A DNA stretch of 5,872 bases, from contig JALTMZ010000084.1 in the NCBI GenBank assembly GCA_027001105.1, positions 1 through 5,872 on the forward strand, written 5' to 3'. Positions within the stretch are counted from its first letter, which is position 1, and each line of letters begins with the position of its first letter. Source of the stretch: Thermococcus sp. Its GTDB lineage: Archaea; Methanobacteriota_B; Thermococci; Thermococcales; Thermococcaceae. The notes under the pieces are model-generated. The model had not been told where the DNA came from. It ran no database searches and saw nothing but the letters and a program-made list of their open reading frames with translations. Both the position numbers and the translations under genes were made by a program. Below are positions 5,218-5,872 of the stretch, piece by piece.

Positions 5218-5872
5218 ATGGCGAGGGTTGTCATACTCGGTCAGGGATATGTCGGAAGCATATTTGCAATAGGAGTTGAGCGAATCAAAAGAGGAGATCT
5301 CGGCTATTATGGAATTCCACTGGCAAATGAATTGCCAATAAAAGTGGAGGATATTGAGATTGTGGGTTCTTATGATGTTGATAAGAGCAAGATTGGAAGA
5401 CCTCTCTATGAGGTTGTCAAGAGGTACTGGGAAGACGAAATCCCAGAGACCCTCAAGAATGTTGTAGTCAGAAAGGGCATTCACTTGGGAAGCCTTCGCA
5501 ACCTTCCAATTGAGGCAGAGGGCTTAGAGGACAAAATGACCCTCAAAGAAGCCGTAGAAAAGATTGTTGAAGAGTGGAAAGAGCTCAAGCCCGATGTCAT
5601 TGTTAATGTCTGTACAACTGAGGCATTTAAGCCGTTCAACAACAAAGAGGAGCTAATCAAAGCCATAGAAAACGATGACAGAGAAAGACTAACAGCAACA
5701 CAAGTTTACGCTTATGCTGCTTCGCTGTATGCAAAAGAAGTCGGTGGAGCTGCTTTCGTAAATGCAATTCCGACATTGATAGCAAATGACAACGCATTCC
5801 TTGAACTTGCAAAGGAGAGCAACTTAGTCATCTTTGGAGACGACGGTGCAACTGGTGCAACACCATTAACAG
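5218..5872 (+). CDS. L-myo-inositol-1-phosphate synthase (MIPS), N-terminal 218 residues; truncated by window end
   Basis: The enzyme isomerises glucose-6-phosphate to L-myo-inositol-1-phosphate in the cytoplasm, using bound NAD. It is the first committed step to DIP and inositol lipids. The reading frame stays open to the end of the window. Visible features are an NAD-binding Rossmann start VVILGQGYVGS (GxGxxG at residues 8-13), SYDVD at 51-55 closing the second strand, VNVCTTE at 129-135, FVNAIPT at 180-186 and GDDGATGAT at 207-215. The last corresponds to the GDD.xxG.T motif of inositol-phosphate synthases. Archaeal enzymes of this type run to roughly 380-390 residues, so a little over half is present. 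Two ATGs are adjacent (5215 and 5218). GGAGGTG at 5205-5211 is three and six bases from them, and the six-base spacing matches other genes here, so 5218 is preferred. In Thermococcales this gene is known to be heat-responsive. The call is strong despite truncation. Confidence 0.92.
   Translation, partial: MARVVILGQGYVGSIFAIGVERIKRGDLGYYGIPLANELPIKVEDIEIVGSYDVDKSKIGRPLYEVVKRYWEDEIPETLKNVVVRKGIHLGSLRNLPIEAEGLEDKMTLKEAVEKIVEEWKELKPDVIVNVCTTEAFKPFNNKEELIKAIENDDRERLTATQVYAYAASLYAKEVGGAAFVNAIPTLIANDNAFLELAKESNLVIFGDDGATGATPLT

Noticed and set aside
4968..5279. 103-residue plus-strand frame preceded by GGAG
   Set aside because: It runs out of frame through the MIPS promoter and start, is rich in Lys/Asn/Cys as expected from AT-rich non-coding DNA, and its GGAG is only three bases from the ATG.
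1..5872. CRISPR array, tRNA/rRNA genes, insertion sequences, defence genes
   Set aside because: No regularly spaced repeats, T-loop signatures, transposase frames or terminal inverted repeats were seen on either strand.

Overview
The window looks like a piece of a hyperthermophilic archaeal chromosome, most likely from the Thermococcales (Thermococcus, Palaeococcus or Pyrococcus). The basis is the moderate base composition, GAGGTG/GGTGA-type ribosome binding sites about 5-6 nt before each start, archaeal TATA/BRE-like promoters with no bacterial -35/-10 boxes, a short-tailed archaeal lipoprotein signal, and the presence of both di-myo-inositol phosphate (DIP) biosynthesis genes. No species assignment is possible without a search.

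Layout. (1) Positions 1-281, plus strand: the C-terminal end of a CDP-alcohol phosphotransferase of the DIP-phosphate synthase type (DIPPS, often fused to a cytidylyltransferase whose domain would lie outside the window). (2) Positions 278-4825, minus strand: a compact four-gene carbohydrate-type ABC importer operon, transcribed from right to left in the order lipoprotein solute-binding protein, MalF-like permease, MalG-like permease, MalK-like ATPase. Gaps are 12 nt, a 1-nt overlap and 10 nt. (3) Positions 4826-5217: an AT-rich divergent intergenic region of about 390 bp. It holds the ABC operon promoter and leader, a less AT-rich island with an unrecognised 39-codon minus-strand reading frame, and a G-free A/T-rich promoter-leader. 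(4) Positions 5218-5872, plus strand: the first 218 residues of an archaeal L-myo-inositol-1-phosphate synthase (MIPS), cut by the window end.

How the genes fit together. MIPS makes L-myo-inositol-1-phosphate from glucose-6-phosphate. IPCT/DIPPS converts it, through CDP-inositol, to phosphorylated DIP, the precursor of the heat-stress solute DIP. The importer sits exactly between these two genes. It ends at a shared TTAA with DIPPS and starts divergently from MIPS. The context suggests, but does not prove, that the importer handles inositol, an inositol phosphodiester, or a sugar feeding this pathway.

The most noteworthy observations are this placement, the four-base TTAA serving as stop codon on both strands, both permeases lacking the usual EAA-loop glutamate, and the unusual G-free, palindrome-bearing MIPS promoter region. 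I saw no CRISPR array, tRNA, rRNA, insertion sequence or defence genes.
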